Below are positions 22,234-35,115 of a DNA stretch of 64,000 bases, in pieces. A program made the translations under genes and the position numbers. The stretch is from Unio delphinus (lineage: Eukaryota > Mollusca > Bivalvia > Unionida > Unionidae). Under the pieces are notes generated by a model. It searched no databases. It was given only the letters and a program-made list of their open reading frames with translations, and was not told the DNA's origin. The stretch is from assembly GCA_029339505.1 (NCBI GenBank), contig JAQISU010000166.1, forward strand, positions 5,881,001-5,945,000, given 5' to 3'. Positions within the stretch are counted from its first letter, which is position 1. Each line of letters begins with the position of its first letter.

Positions 22234-25200
22234 CCAGAAGTGATATTAAGTGTTTTGGGGGCATTTCTAGAAGTCAGAGACGAATGCATTGGGATCAAAT
22301 AGGAATGGCTGATTGCAGATGACGATAGAATCTTATCTTTCTATCATCATAAGCTTAGATTTGTTTAGCATAGTGAGGTACCCACATTGAAATCAGATAA
22401 TGAATAGAAGCTACTTGATGAGTATCAAGTAAAAAAAATAAAACACCTTATCATTTGCTAATGCGTGCATTTCTGTTTTTGTGTGTGGATGGCTTACAAT
22501 TTTAAAATTCATTCACATTGATTGCAATGAAATGATCCAAGCATGTTTCATTTTGTGAGAAGTCTCGCTAAAATTCATGAAACATTCTACGTTAAATAAA
22601 TCCTTAAGCATATCAAGAATAATGTGGTACAACAAGCTTGAAAGCTAAATTCACGATATCGTAGAAATTTCAATATTTACAACAATCATGTATTTACATA
22701 ATGTATCAAACTTTGCATGTACACCTTGGTAATAGAAATGACTGCAAATGTTGTTTTGTAAGAGTAACTTCCAAAGTTTTAATTATGTGTATACAAGGAT
22801 GCAGTATTTGATTTTATCAGTACAAAGTGCAAGTTACATATTCGTGGTCAGTTTTTACACATATCATGTATAGTGAAAGAGGTTTTCTGTAATGTAGTCC
22901 ACACACGTCAAGTTATTCACACCTTTTGTGATATATATTTTGTACATACAATAACATGCTCAAGAAATACAAAATTTATTGACAGAATTTAAACAGTTTA
23001 AAAACTGCCATTATATCAAGAAAATGTGTTATTCAAGAAATCATTTACAGTATTCACCCAAAACTGAATGCAAATCAGACCGGGCAATTAAAAGTCATAC
23101 CCAAAAGGTTATATCAAGTGTGAAATAAAAATTGTGTTTCTTGCAAGCCTTCGTGTCATTCTAAAATCTGGGCAAATAAAACATTCTTTCATTCTTAAGA
23201 TTTTATGTTTATAATGATAGTTCATATATAAATATTATCTTGAAATATTTTGGCATGCATCATATTTAAAACAGAAGAATACAAGACTTTAATAGATATA
23301 TGAATTTTCACAGGTCTAATTTTTTTTATAGAAAACTGCAACATAGTTTGGTCTAAGTTCTAACTGCTCAAGATCTCATAGATTTTTTGTCATTATTTTG
23401 AATTTGTTGAAGAATTTTAAAAAATAAATTTATTACTTAAATTGGAAAAGGGGCAGGTTGACCTTGACAGTATCAAATATTTGTTGTGTATGCCACTAGT
23501 ATAGATCACTTATACCTATATATGAAATGATTTTAGCTAGTTTATATTTTGATTGTCACAGGAATTTCAAATTGTACCACGATCATTTATTTACTTCACT
23601 CTATACATTTTGCTACATATGGTTATTTAAACTCCAAAACAAATAGCCCTATATCAGTAAGTATAGTGACTACCATGGACAAAATAGATGACATGTATTA
23701 TATAAGGTGGCCATATAAATGAGGTGGCCTCTGTATTTTCAATGGTATCTGTGCATGTTTTTCCTTATCAGATGATATTGGGGTCGGGTGGTGAGTAGCA
23801 ACGAAACGTAAAGCAGTTTAAACATACCTTGTTCGGTAAAATAATCCTTCAATAGAAAAATGCATTTTGTAAGTTATGCAAAACACTTCTCACTTGTATA
23901 TATTAGAGCCTTTGCCAAGTACCAAATATTTTTCAATGTGTATCAATACTTGTTTTGCAAGGTATAAATGAACAATTACCCTCATTCTTGTCTACCTTGT
24001 CTGAACTATGTGCAGAGCTTGGTCAGCTCTGTTTTCAGGCTGCACTGCATGTCTTCTTCCTCTTCCCCCTCTGGTTCTTGCTCCACGCCTCGTCCTTCTT
24101 CTCCCTCTCCCTCTTAAAGGTCGCTCCGGACTTGAGCTTGAAAGTGAGCTGATTTTAGTCTAGGTAATAACAAAATTTCTACATTTGAGTTTATCATTTG
24201 GTGGGTATTTTCTGTATTACATATTATAATTACTACCTTAGTCCAGTTGTCTCTGTAGTGAATTTTGATATGTAAAATTAATTTCATAATTATACAAGCA
24301 ATATATTCATACTTATTTATCAAACTTATAGGAATATAGTGCTATTTGAGAATCAGAAAAAATTAATACATGAGAGTTTGTGATTTGATGGATGTTTTCT
24401 GTGCTAGATTAGATCATGGTTTTTTGTTCTTTCCAAAATTCCTAGATGGGCATCAAAGCTAAATCTATGTGTATATTTAACTCAGGGTGCATAATACCCT
24501 ATAAACATGTGCAAGGATAAAACCAGTCTATCCCATAGGGGTAAAAGTCTGAGAGCCAAAAATCTCCTTGGTGTCAAAACTGGGTTATAAAAAAGAACTT
24601 TGGTATCAAAACGGAGGATCAAATTAAAACGTTAAGAGTCTCTGAAGCGCTATTGAAGGTAAAGGTAAACACTGAAAACGGTGGTCAAACTTTAAGTGAC
24701 AATGTGACTGTACGTTTGTGCGTGTATATTTTTTTTTAATGATCTGACCCGGATTCCATACTTCAGTCGCAAATTTTAATAAAACTTATTTATAACCCTA
24801 TTTATATAAGTAATAACTTGGAGAAGCATACCACGAATTCGTTTCCGCTTTGTTTGAAACGCCAGAAAGATGAGTGTTAGGGTCCACTAGTGAGAATCTG
24901 GTTAGAATTTATACATTGAATAATGAAATTACTAAGTTGTTAGAATTTTTAAATTTGCAAGATGCTTTTCGTTTATAAAATGAGGGGGGGGGTATGCGTG
25001 GGAATACTAAATCGAGTATTTTTGCAATACTGTACTAAGCACGTCGATTAAATCATTCTCGTACCACAAAAAAAATATTTAAATATAACCATAAGATTAG
25101 TTCTAAATAAATTTTAACGTTTCCTCTTAAAACTAAAAGTAGGAAGGAAATGATAAGGAGAAAAGAACGAGATCAAGATCATACTCACTGTTGTTGACAT

Positions 25201-25466
25201 TTTGTGGCTTCTGGTAGCGTGGTTGTGTTTTACATCATCAGCATCAGTGTACCAAATTTTTCATATAATTATGCAAATTTAGGTCAGCGGAATGGTGTGT
25301 GTTATTCATTCGGGATCTGCCGATCACTGCCGAGCGCGATTTCAAAATGGAGACGATAGATTCGTTACGCTTCGTTCGAAGATTTCAGAGAGCTCGTATT
25401 TCATAAAAAGAACCTCTACGAACTTGATATTACCGTTGAATTGCCTTTTAAATAGTATTTAATCAG
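22234..25466. other. Intergenic DNA, little recognisable
   Basis: AT-rich sequence without a supported gene. On the minus strand around 24050-24165 a short frame reads KLKSGATFKREREKKDEAW, which resembles the N terminus of TTF-finger hAT transposases, but it meets stops at once. I see nothing else. Confidence 0.5.
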
Positions 25467-25952
25467 TTGATATACATAAATGTCAAACATTTTTGTATGC
25501 AAATTCACCCTCAGCTGCACTATTGTGTCTTTAATGACATAATCAGTTTAACAGTAAGTACTGGTTTCATTCCACGAATTAAATTACCTGGAAAAACACC
25601 CAGTTTCTTTGTAATGCTCACGTCACCGGTCTTGTCATTCTTTTGTCATATGCTATCGGCCTTCCTTCAACCCGGTCGAGATTCTTGCTTCAAGAGAGTA
25701 GATAAAGCTGAAATTACACAACCACTTAAACAGAAGGTAACGTACACAATATCTTATAAATCGATGTCTTATATTATGTTATGTATGGAAGGAAGGACAG
25801 GAAATAGATTAATGAGGATAAAAAATCTTTACGTAATTACTTCCGCTTTGGCTTTTGAGTCTGATAGTTTTCTTGTGAACGTGAACCAAAAAATGCATGA
25901 AATAGTTATTCCAGTTTCGGAAACGTATGTTTCCATTCAAGATTTTCTTTGA
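25467..25952 (+). other. Unsupported 161-codon ORF and dispersed repeat
   Basis: The frame shows no family I recognise. Bases 25530-25612 are repeated at about 34156-34238 (both contain TTAATGACATAATCA and AATTACCTGGAAAA), so at least part of the frame is a dispersed repeat rather than a gene. Confidence 0.4.
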
Positions 25953-26169
25953 AACTCTGACACTAATGTCCTGTACAAGAGTATACATGTCTTAATAAAA
26001 TGGCGATGCTTTTCATTATGAAACCATGTCTAGGCAGGTTAGTACCAGCCGCATGTATCTAAACCTTGGTTGATCGAGCAGGGAGTTTAGCGCTTTGTCC
26101 TAGCAACATCGATTGGATTTCATGAGTTTCCATCCCTTAGTTTATAACGCAACTAGCCAATAATAATAA

Positions 26170-26208
<39 letters not shown>

Positions 26209-26588
26209 ATCCATCATATTTTCTCAGGACATTGCAGTTTGTGATCTTTTAAATATATATTTATCATTTTTTCTATCTCATATTTCTGACTTGACGCCTC
26301 CGCTTCTCTCTTTTCCGATCCTCTAAAGGCCTCGCTGGACGAGTTTACGCAGGGACGTCATTTCAATTTTTCAGAGGGTGTGAGGGGATGGGGGCAAAAC
26401 ATGACGGGATTGTTAATTTTCGAATATAGGCTACAGCAATTTTACAGTACCCTCTCTCCTCCCAATTAAGTCCCTGTTTTTCTTTGCTCTTGTCTTGGTG
26501 ATGTTTTATACGAAGGCGTCAACACATTCGAGGTTAATAGCCGATGGATAGACGGGTTTTCTATCTTGATAGGGATTAATACTGTACA
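25953..26588. repeat. ATT microsatellite and degenerate MITE
   Basis: An (ATT)n tract occupies about 26166-26208. Bases 26340-26478 start CAGGGACGTCATTTCAATTTT and are similar to 47466-47609, so this is a dispersed element of unknown class. The direct repeat TAATACTGTACA (26577-26588) is the upstream copy of the target duplication of the next SINE. Confidence 0.5.
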
Positions 26589-26903
26589 CAACCGCTCCGG
26601 TTGCCTAGTGGTTAGAGCGTCCGCCCCGGAAGCGGGAGGTCGTCGGTTCGATCCCCGGCCGAGTCATACCAAAGACTTACAATTATGGTACTAACAGCTG
26701 CCTCGCTTGACGCTCAGTATTAAGAGGTTAGTGTTAGGACTGGTCGGCCTGGTGTCAGGATAATGTGACTGGGTGAGACATCATGCTACATGTCTGCGGC
26801 ATGATGTCTCGGTGCTAGACATCACTATAAATTGCCTCAATGCAGACATCGTAGCGATATGACTGAAAAATTGTTAAAAGCTACGTTAAAAAAAAAAAAA
26901 TCC
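26589..26903 (+). mobile_element. tRNA-derived SINE with poly(A) tail and 12-bp target duplication
   Basis: The head has an A box (TTGCCTAGTGGTTAGAGCG) and a B box (GTCGGTTCGATCCCC). A central domain with GACTGGTCGGCCTGGTGTCA and ATGACTGAAAAATTGTT follows, then a short A tract. The repeat TAATACTGTACA at 26577-26588 and 26904-26915 is a perfect target-site duplication. The central domain is of the kind known from molluscan SINEs. Confidence 0.85.
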
Positions 26904-26915
26904 TAATACTGTACA

Positions 26916-29520
26916 AAAAACTGAGTGTTCTTTAAGATCTCACGCTAAGGCTCAAAAGAAGATGGATACTGTTTACTCTTCTCATCCAAGCGCGAGTCAC
27001 GATAATTCGCGTGATCACAACGCTGACGCCCCATTACAAATTGTTCCTTCCACAGCTGGTCTCCGCCGCCAGTAACATGAGACAAAAAAGGAGGGCAAAA
27101 TGATGATGATGATGAGTATGGGTTTAAAGTGCTTCGTCCCTGGGGCTCTTAGCACAAGTTTATGTCAAAGGAGAGTTATTTAATTAGTCCTGAGGGTGGG
27201 AATGGTGCCGCGCACCCTGCAGGCATTTATGAGTTCAAAGAACCCTATTTAGTTTGGCCGTCACATCTGGCCAATAATTGTATTGGCACGGTGTGATTGA
27301 AAGGCCGTTTGGGTGGGTAGGAATAGAACCTACACACACCCACCCAATCAGTATTCTGTATGCCTAACCAATCTGCAATAGCAGTGAAGCAAAGCGAGAG
27401 TAAAATAGTTTAACTCATATCGCCTGTGTCTGCATAGTATGGTCGTGCGAGCACGAGAAATTACTGCAGCAGGAAGCAATGGTGCCAAGAGCCAAGCACG
27501 CTCTTGTATATCAAATTTAGTCCAGTTTTACTAATGGACAGCCTAACAACCAATAATGTGTTGGAGGGCAAAACTGAACTGAACTGAAATTGATGTTTTA
27601 TAGTTGCCACCGCCCTCTAGGGGCATATGGGCAACTTTTATAACCACCATATCGGTGGCCATTTAAGGTCCCTTGGGGAGGGGTCGCTACTCTCCCCCCC
27701 CCCCAGGAGTTAAAGTGCTTAAATGCACTATAATTTAAATTGGGCGTTCTCCCGAATTACTAAAAAGTAACTATCGGGAGAGATGTAAGCCCATGGGGTG
27801 GGTAGGAATAGTACCTACACACACCCACCCCTAACAACCAATCGGAAGCATTCAGTGGTAGCGAGGGAAAATGTTTTCTCATTTCGCTAGTAATTTGGTG
27901 AGTCAGACAAGGAAAAGGCGGAAAAGGCCCAGGTCCAAGAGGGCGTCGATACAGCAGCACACACCAGAGCACGCAAACAGCAAGACAGCACAGCAAAGGA
28001 AGCAGCCCACACCTGAAACGACAAGGTCATACCAAAGGTCAAATTCAGTCCAGTTATACTAATGGACAGCCTACATCCAATAATGTGTTAGCCACCTGTG
28101 CAATTACTCAAATATTTGAGTTCAGGAATTGTTATTTAAAATCCTATCATTCGAATAAAACTAGTACATAAGCGTACATATTAATAAGTCCCTAACAAAT
28201 TTTGAAATTAAAATGTCAAAGTGACATATAATAGTGTAGTCAATGGTAGATAATTTTGGTCTTAAATTTGTTGGAGGCGGTACCAATAAGGTCTAATTAG
28301 CTTTTAAGGGCCACGGAAAGTTGTTCAAAGAGGGGTACTCGTAACCAAATGAGTCCCCTATTATTCAGGCAAAGGTAATGGCAATGAAAATCTTTTCATT
28401 GTACAGCGTTCTTCGTAGTCCAGTGGTGACGTCTATATCTGTATGATAGCTGAAATTCTATCACACTTCTGGATATCTGGGGTAGTGTTTCACTGTCTTG
28501 GCATTAGCATCTTATGTCCTCGTGCAGTCCTGTGGGACAATCTCACTCCTATTCTGCCATCACCAGACAGCGCGCCCCAGGTCCGCCATATTGCTGAGAT
28601 TTCCATGGCATGTTGCAATATGGTTCCAGCAGTGCGATACAGCAGCACACCAACATCTATAGCGCCATTTCTCTTCAATTCGTCTTTAAGTAGAAGTAGA
28701 GGCCTCTATCTTCTTTCTGTTTCTACCCCGGCCGCAAAGCAAGTTCGGGACTTATGTGGTATCCACTTCTAGAAGTCAAGGTCGCTGCCGCTATACATAC
28801 TCCCCTCCATTTCTATTTCTGCCACGAAGCAAGTCGGGAGTTACGAAATATCCATTTCGAGTTTCTGTATAGTCCGCCGCTGTACAAATTGATGTTTCTG
28901 TCTGTATCAGTGACGGGATTATATCACAGTAACATCCTTAACTGTGAAAGCCCGGGATTCATGCTTTCGCACTACAACTGTGACGTCACCAGGTCGCCTG
29001 CTCCAGATAAGCCGTCCTACTCAGTCCGCTGCCATCGCCTGAATGGATGAATGTGGAGGGTAAAAGAGAGAGAATGATGTGTTTTAAGTGATTCGTCCCG
29101 AAGGCTCTTGTCACTGTTTTATCCGTCAATGGACGGTTATTTAATTTATCCTGAGGGTGGGAATGAGCCACCGCCCTGCAGGCGTTTATGTGTTCATAGT
29201 GGAACACTTATTTAATTTGGCCGTCACATCTGATTAGCTATTGAGCTAATACTGTGTGATTGTAGGGCCTCATGCCATATGAGTGGGAATAGTTCCAGCA
29301 CACACTCATATTAATACATCTGGTGGTATTTGGTTATTTCTGGACGTGCTAAGCACGTGTAGTTGCTGCTGCAGAGGTAGCGGGCGAGTTGCGAGTGCCT
29401 GGCAAGGGCGACTTTGGTTGTGGGGACCTATCCCTATTCTGATACCCTGTGCTGTTCTTGGGGTGTACAACGTTTGAGATACAGTGTTTGTTGTGTGTGG
29501 TGCTCAGTGTGTGTTTATTT
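26916..29520. repeat. Region of related degenerate repeats
   Basis: Stretches at about 27105-27350 and 29060-29310 are diverged copies of one repeat. Both hold GAGGGTGGGAATG, CCCTGCAGGC, TTTGGCCGTCACATCTG and a terminal TAGGAATAG...CACACAC motif. A third, shorter relative is at about 27590-27835. Short frames in between show no recognisable protein. Confidence 0.55.
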
Positions 29521-30516
29521 ATTTATTGTTTTTCCTATTGTTTTTTGTGCAACATTGTGTTGCTGTGTCTGATGATCTTGGGGTTTGATCACCTTATATA
29601 CACTATTTGAGGTCCTAATTGAGCCTTATTGTCTTAGTTATATGGTTATACTTGCAGCCTTGTGCCGCTGGGCCTGATAGTCTTGGATTTTTGACTACCT
29701 TATAATAGCTAATTTTGAGGGCCTACGTAATTTCTACCTTATAATTTTGGTTTGCAACCTTGTGTCGCTGGGCCTGATAGTCTTGGTCTTTTGAGACTAC
29801 CTTATATGTGCTAATTTGGGTTTTCTATCTTGATTCTATCTAGTTATGGTCCACCGGTCTCGGTGCACCGTTGGTTCTACTTAATTTTTCTGGTTATTAA
29901 TATGATATTTTAACACTGTACACTTGGTTGTTTTCCTAGAGAGAAAGTTGAAGAGATACGAGATAAGAGAGAGTAGGAGAGGTTGAGAGATTGATGTTGA
30001 TCCTATGTCCTTACTTGTCTACTGTACTTTATTTTTCCTTGTGCTTATGTCCCCCTACTATTGCGATGTTATTGATGTGTTATTAGTTATTCTTCTATTT
30101 ATGGGGTCAGGTCAACTTAGATGATGACTAGTGGGTCCTTGCAGGAAATATCCTGGGCCGTTAAGCGACACGGTCAAGGGTTTTTCACTGTCACACCCAG
30201 AAGACCGCCCCTTTTTGTTTACCTTATGCTTATGTCCCCTACTCTTGCGATGTTATTTATGTGTTGTTTATTTATGACCTTATTTGTTTAGTATATTATT
30301 TTCCTTAATGATGGGTCCCTATGTGTGTGGTTTAGATTCCGTTTAATTGGCTATCCCTCTTTTATGGGGTCAGGTGTGTGGTTTGGTCAGCTAGGTGATG
30401 ACTAGTGGGTCCTTGCAGGAAATATCCTGGGCCGTTAAGCGACACGGTCAAGGGTTTATCACTGTCACACCCAGAAGACCGCCCCCGGATCAGGGATCTT
30501 ATTGTTATTGTGGTTT
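29521..30516 (-). repeat. 3' non-coding part of the retrotransposon with internal repeats
   Basis: Directly downstream of the retrotransposon stop on its strand. Direct repeats of about 89 bp lie at 30123-30211 and 30397-30485 (both contain GCAGGAAATATCCTGGGCCG). Two further related blocks of about 100 bp near 29657 and 29753 contain CGCTGGGCCTGATAGTCTTG. The element border on this side is not resolved. Confidence 0.5.
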
Positions 30517-32775
30517 TTATATTTTATCTAATTTTCCTGTGTTTTTAAGAAATTCTAATATATTTTTATGTGTCCCTGCTAAGTTTGTATTTGAGTTTAG
30601 TAAAAATTCTGGGTATGTATATGGGGCTTTAATTTCTAGTTGAATTGATCTGAATTTGTCCCTTTCTTGTTTGGTTTTGGTACAATTGTTGAAGATGTGA
30701 TGGAGATCTTCAGGGGTGTTACAATTGTAGCAGTTTATGTTATGGGGAAAGGGTCCTATGTATTTGCCCAGGCTGTTTGCCAGCATGGTTTTGCCTACAG
30801 TTATTCTGTTTATGATTGTTTGTTCTGTAGGTAAGCCTTTTGGTGGTTTTCTATTTCTATTTACTTCCTTAACAGTAGTGTACAACACTCTCCCTTTTGT
30901 ACTAGTTTCCCAATCATTTTGCCATTTTCTATCTATTTGGGTATTTATTAAGCTGTATAGTTCTGATGTACTATATTGTAGTGGCTCGAAATTTGGTTCG
31001 TTTAGTTTTTCTTTGGCTAATTTGTCTGCCATTTCGTTGCCCTTGATTTCAATGTGGGAGGGTATCCACATGAATTCTATGGTAATATTTTCGTTATTTA
31101 GTTGTTTTAATTTGGCATTTATTTTATTGAGAAATTCTTCCCTACTTTTAGTGGTGTTTGTTTGGATTGAAGAGAGGACGCTTAGCGAGTCACTAATAAT
31201 CACTGTCTTATTGGGTTTTGATTCTTCAATCCACTGTAGTGCTTTTAGGATGGCCCAGAATTCAGCTGTGTAAATAGAACAGTAGTCTGGGAGACGGCTG
31301 CCTATTTGTATGTTATGTTCTGGTATGACTAGAGCAGCAGCTGTTTTGTATGGATTGGTAATTTTGGAGCCATCCGTGTAAATTTTGGTATATTGATGGT
31401 ACTTTGAGTTTATAATTTCTAAGGCATCTGCTTTGAGTTTTATTTCTTGATTTTGTTTGTTGCCTTTTTGAATTAGGGAGGTGTTGACTTTAGATTGTAC
31501 GTTGTTCCAAGGTTCGTGTGCGTACACTACGTTATATTCTAATGGAAACAGTTCCACTGGTAATGTTGATTTTAATAGATGGACTTGTTTTCCCATAGGT
31601 AGTTTTTGTTTTAGGCCTTTTCTAAATGGGATGTTGGTTTTATTAATAGCCAAGAGCGTGGGGTGCGTTTTGGGGTGGGTGGACAGCCGCGCTGCATATT
31701 TTAAGATGAGTTCTTGCCGCCGTAGATGTAGGGGCAATTCTCCCGTTATAACATGCAGTGCGGCGGTCGATGTTCCTTTCCGAGCTCCGGTGCTCTTTAC
31801 TAAGGCCGATCGTTGGATGTGATCCAATTTTTGAAGTTGTGTTTTGGAAGCCGATGAGTATATTTGGCAACCATAATCTATTTTAGATCTTATTAGGGCT
31901 CTATATAATTTTATTGATGTTTCTTGATCCGCACCCCACTTGGTGCCTTTAAGGCTTTGTATTAAGTTTAGGTCTCTGCTGCACCTTTTAACTAAGTCAT
32001 CTATGTGATATGCCCATTTTAGGTGTTGGTCATAGTACATTCCCAGAAATTTGGCTACTTTTACGAATTTGATTTCCTTATCTTGTATTGTTAGTTTGGG
32101 ATATTTGATATTTTTCCTGTGTGGGGTGAACAGTACAGCTACCGTTTTTTGGTGCGATAGTTTAAATCCCCATTGATTTGCCCAGTTTCCGATATTATTT
32201 AGGCTAGTTTGTATTTCGGAGATGATTTTGCGGTTGGAGGGGTTTCCTGGTCTCCATAGGCCACCATCATCAGCAAATTGTGATAGTTCAACTTTGGTAG
32301 TTGCCATATTTTTATCTAGGTCGTTTATCATAATGTTGAAGAGGGTGGGGCTGAGAACACTTCCTTGTGGAGTTCCGTTTTCAAGGGAGTGTTTCTCAGA
32401 GAAAGTTGCCCCTACCCGAGTTGTTATCGTGCGGTTTGTTAGAAAATCTTGTATAAAGTTAAACATTCGTCCAGTAATGCCATAGTTATTGAGTTTGGCT
32501 ATAAGGCCTTTGGTCCATACTAGATCGAATGCCTTCTCGAGATCGAGAAATACCGCAATGAGGTTTCTGCTTGCTTTTTGTTTGGCGTTAAATGCTAGCT
32601 TAATAGCAGTTTCAAGTCTTACTAGTTGGTCAGTGGTGGAGCGCCGGTTTCTGAATCCACACTGATTTTCAGATAGTAGGTTATTTTTAGTAAGGTGTGA
32701 CTTGAGTCTATTGTTGATGATTGTTTCCATGATTTGGAGGGTAAAAAGGCTTGCTGGTCTATATATAGTACCCAA
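30517..32775 (-). mobile_element. Non-LTR retrotransposon ORF2 (RT plus RNase H), I/Nimb-like, 5' truncated
   Basis: A 752-codon open frame. Reverse transcriptase blocks are NQCGFRNRRSTTDQLV (about residue 37), FLDLEKAFDLVW, NGTPQGSVLSPTLFN and QFADDGGLW. An RNase H domain follows (YTDGSK, AEFWAILKAL, SDSLSVL, IPSHIEIKGNEMADKLA). A C-terminal CxxC...H...C zinc knuckle reads CYNCNTPEDLHHIFNNC. RNase H places it in the I group; Nimb is my best guess. The endonuclease and ORF1 are missing, because the frame begins at the first RT block (YRPASLFTL). The ORF has no internal stop, suggesting recent activity. Confidence 0.9.
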
Positions 32776-33826
32776 TACTTCGTGGACGGGTACTCAAACG
32801 CTCCTCAATATATCATAGGAAGAGCCCATTGTAATTCACACCGCCCATTTTTCAATATGTTGTCAGAAAAATTTAAGATATTGCATACATAGCCTTAAAC
32901 AAAGTAAGCTTCATTCTTGTTTGTTACCAGTATTGCCGAATGTCACTGTAAAAACTTGACTCAAATTACATTTATTTTCTTGATAGGAAAATTCATGTTG
33001 GATAGTCCGCGATATGAGGTAAAATAATTACTACTTCCGTGTAAAAATGGCGCGCATTGAAAACAAGTACTATAGAATATTCAAATATTGTTTCACCTGT
33101 GATGGTGTCTAAGCACATTTAAAAAAAAAAAAAAACAAATCAATAAATTTTACATCAAAACACTTAATGACTTCAACATATGCGAAACTTCCTGAAAACG
33201 GAACTCCTCTTAGATTTTCACTCGTGTCGTGCTTTTGTCTTTGACATAATTTTATTTGTTCTATGGTACTTCTTAGCTATAGGCAGATTTAATGATGTAA
33301 ATTGATCATCTGTTGCGTGTTTTTCTTATTTCTCTGTAAACTCGGACACAATAAAGTTTCCAGTATTAATAGTTCAAATATTTTAAATTAAGAACTCCAT
33401 TGACTTGTGCTAACATACTCTACGTGTGAAGGCACCAACTTTATCATGAAAACACACTCAATGCAACAGAACATTGTGGACAATAAGAACGAGAACGGTT
33501 TATATAACAATAATATACTTTATGTTAAGAATTTGATAACAATCATCTTAACTGGTTACAATACATCGTTAAAACAATTTTAACATCTGTATCTTTAATA
33601 TTTTATCTTGTAGGACGATATGTTATGCTTATTTGTAATGATTTATCTTCCTGGTTTCATTTTAATAATATTTTGAATCGTTTGCATTATAATAGAAACA
33701 TATTTTTGTTATTATTAGAACTTATACTTTCAATCGTGAATATATAGCCAATATTGTGCTGACTTGCCGTTTAACATACATACATACATACATACATACA
33801 TACATACATACATACATACATACATA
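32776..33826. repeat. Dispersed repeat copy 1 and CATA microsatellite
   Basis: Bases 32870-33429 are about 90% identical to 46111-46888, in the same orientation; both contain GATATTGCATACATAGCC and GGAACTCCT. The family is unclassified. Bases 33430-33775 hold nothing recognisable, and 33776-33826 is a (CATA)n tract. Confidence 0.7.
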
Positions 33827-34018
33827 CAGAGGCGTGGCTAGGGGGGGGGGGCAGGGGGATACATATGTCCACGGGCGCCAAGGTTCAGGGGAGCCAAAAT
33901 GAGGCTAACAACGTTACATTATAATAAGTAAACAAGGGTAATAAATAGGTCACAAGATCGCTGGGGCGCCAATTTTATAGTTCGTCCCCGAGCGCAAAAT
34001 ATCATCGCTACGCCTCTG
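33827..34018. mobile_element. hAT-like MITE inside a CATA microsatellite
   Basis: The ends are CAGAGGCGTGGCTA and the inverse of CAGAGGCGTAGCG, giving hAT-type termini over 192 bp with no coding frame. The flanks are CATACATA on both sides, which fits an 8-bp duplication but is not diagnostic inside a (CATA)n tract. The tract continues at 34019-34133 with (CATG)n in the middle. Confidence 0.6.
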
Positions 34019-34254
34019 CATACATACATACATGCATGCATGCATGCATGCATGCATGCATGCATGCATGCATACATACATACATACATACATACATACA
34101 TACATACATACATACATACATACATACATACATTTACATGAGAGGTTCCTGGCCTTAATGACATAATCAATTTAACAGTGAGTAATGGTTTGATTCCATA
34201 ATTTAAATTACCTGGAAAACATCCGGGTTTTTTAACAGCTTAACTTTGTTTTCT

Positions 34255-34387
34255 TTTTTTCTGCGTTTATTGTGATATAAACTGTCAGTTGCCGACACAC
34301 ACAGTGGGCGTTATGTAAGCTGTGTGAGTCATGTAAGCTGTGTGAGTCGGCAACTGACAGTTTATACCACGATAAACGCAGAAAAAA
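34255..34387. repeat. Long near-perfect hairpin
   Basis: Arms of about 50 bp (outer end TTTTTTCTGCGTTTAT, inner end GTCAGTTGCCGACACAC) are inverted around a short spacer that itself repeats GTAAGCTGTGTGAGTCAT. There is no coding capacity. It could be a foldback MITE. Confidence 0.7.
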
Positions 34388-35115
34388 CAACATGAGACTG
34401 ATATAATTGAAATTTCAATTGTTCGCTATGTTATTTTGTTTCCAAAACATGTAAGAAACATAAATTGTAATTGAGCGTAGTAATACATATTTTGGTAGTG
34501 GTGTTTTTTTTTTTACGTAGCTATTTATAGCACTTGTGGTTGTCCTTCTTGATCGTAATAAGGTCATTGTAATACCAGTCCTTGATCCAATGGAAGCCTA
34601 TATATGGAATTTGACCAATGCTACCGTTATTTTGATATTTTACCTTAATAGATACGTGTATTCAAAGTGGAGCTCAATATTTAAAGTCACGATTCATGGC
34701 CAAGAATGTATGCGTTCATAGACTGCCAGTGTGATTTGGCATATTCATCACTAATTTCGTTCTTCAAGACCAATTTTCGTGTATATAAACAGGCTGGACT
34801 AATACATGTAGGTGTATGAGGTTAGATTTTAGAAAGTGTGTGATCAGTTTTGTTGTTTCAGACAAACACAGTTCTAAAATAATTGAGTACTTGTTTTATC
34901 TCTTTAGTTTTTCCATGATTTGTTTAGTGACAAAGGTTCATAACCTGATCCTTCTCATTACGTTTGGGACATCAGTGTAGAAAATTTGTCTAAGATTATT
35001 CATTGAAAATTGCCATAAAAATACCAGGAGTTATACATAACTATTTGTAAATTATTATTCTAGACTGGAGAGTTGACACTTAACTTGAAATTTCCTTAAC
35101 TTGTTTGCACTTTGT
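34388..35115. other. Intergenic, nothing recognised
   Basis: AT-rich DNA with only short frames. I see no gene, repeat or RNA here. Confidence 0.5.

Noticed and set aside
25467..25952. 161-codon ORF as a gene
   Set aside because: No recognisable domain, and part of it is repeated at 34156-34238.
26589..26665. Functional tRNA gene
   Set aside because: The tRNA-like head continues into a SINE body with A tail and target duplication.
30737..31273. Plus-strand 178-codon hydrophobic ORF
   Set aside because: Antisense of the RNase H region of the retrotransposon.
33919..34170. ORF rich in Met-Tyr-Val-Cys
   Set aside because: A translation of the CATA/CATG microsatellite.
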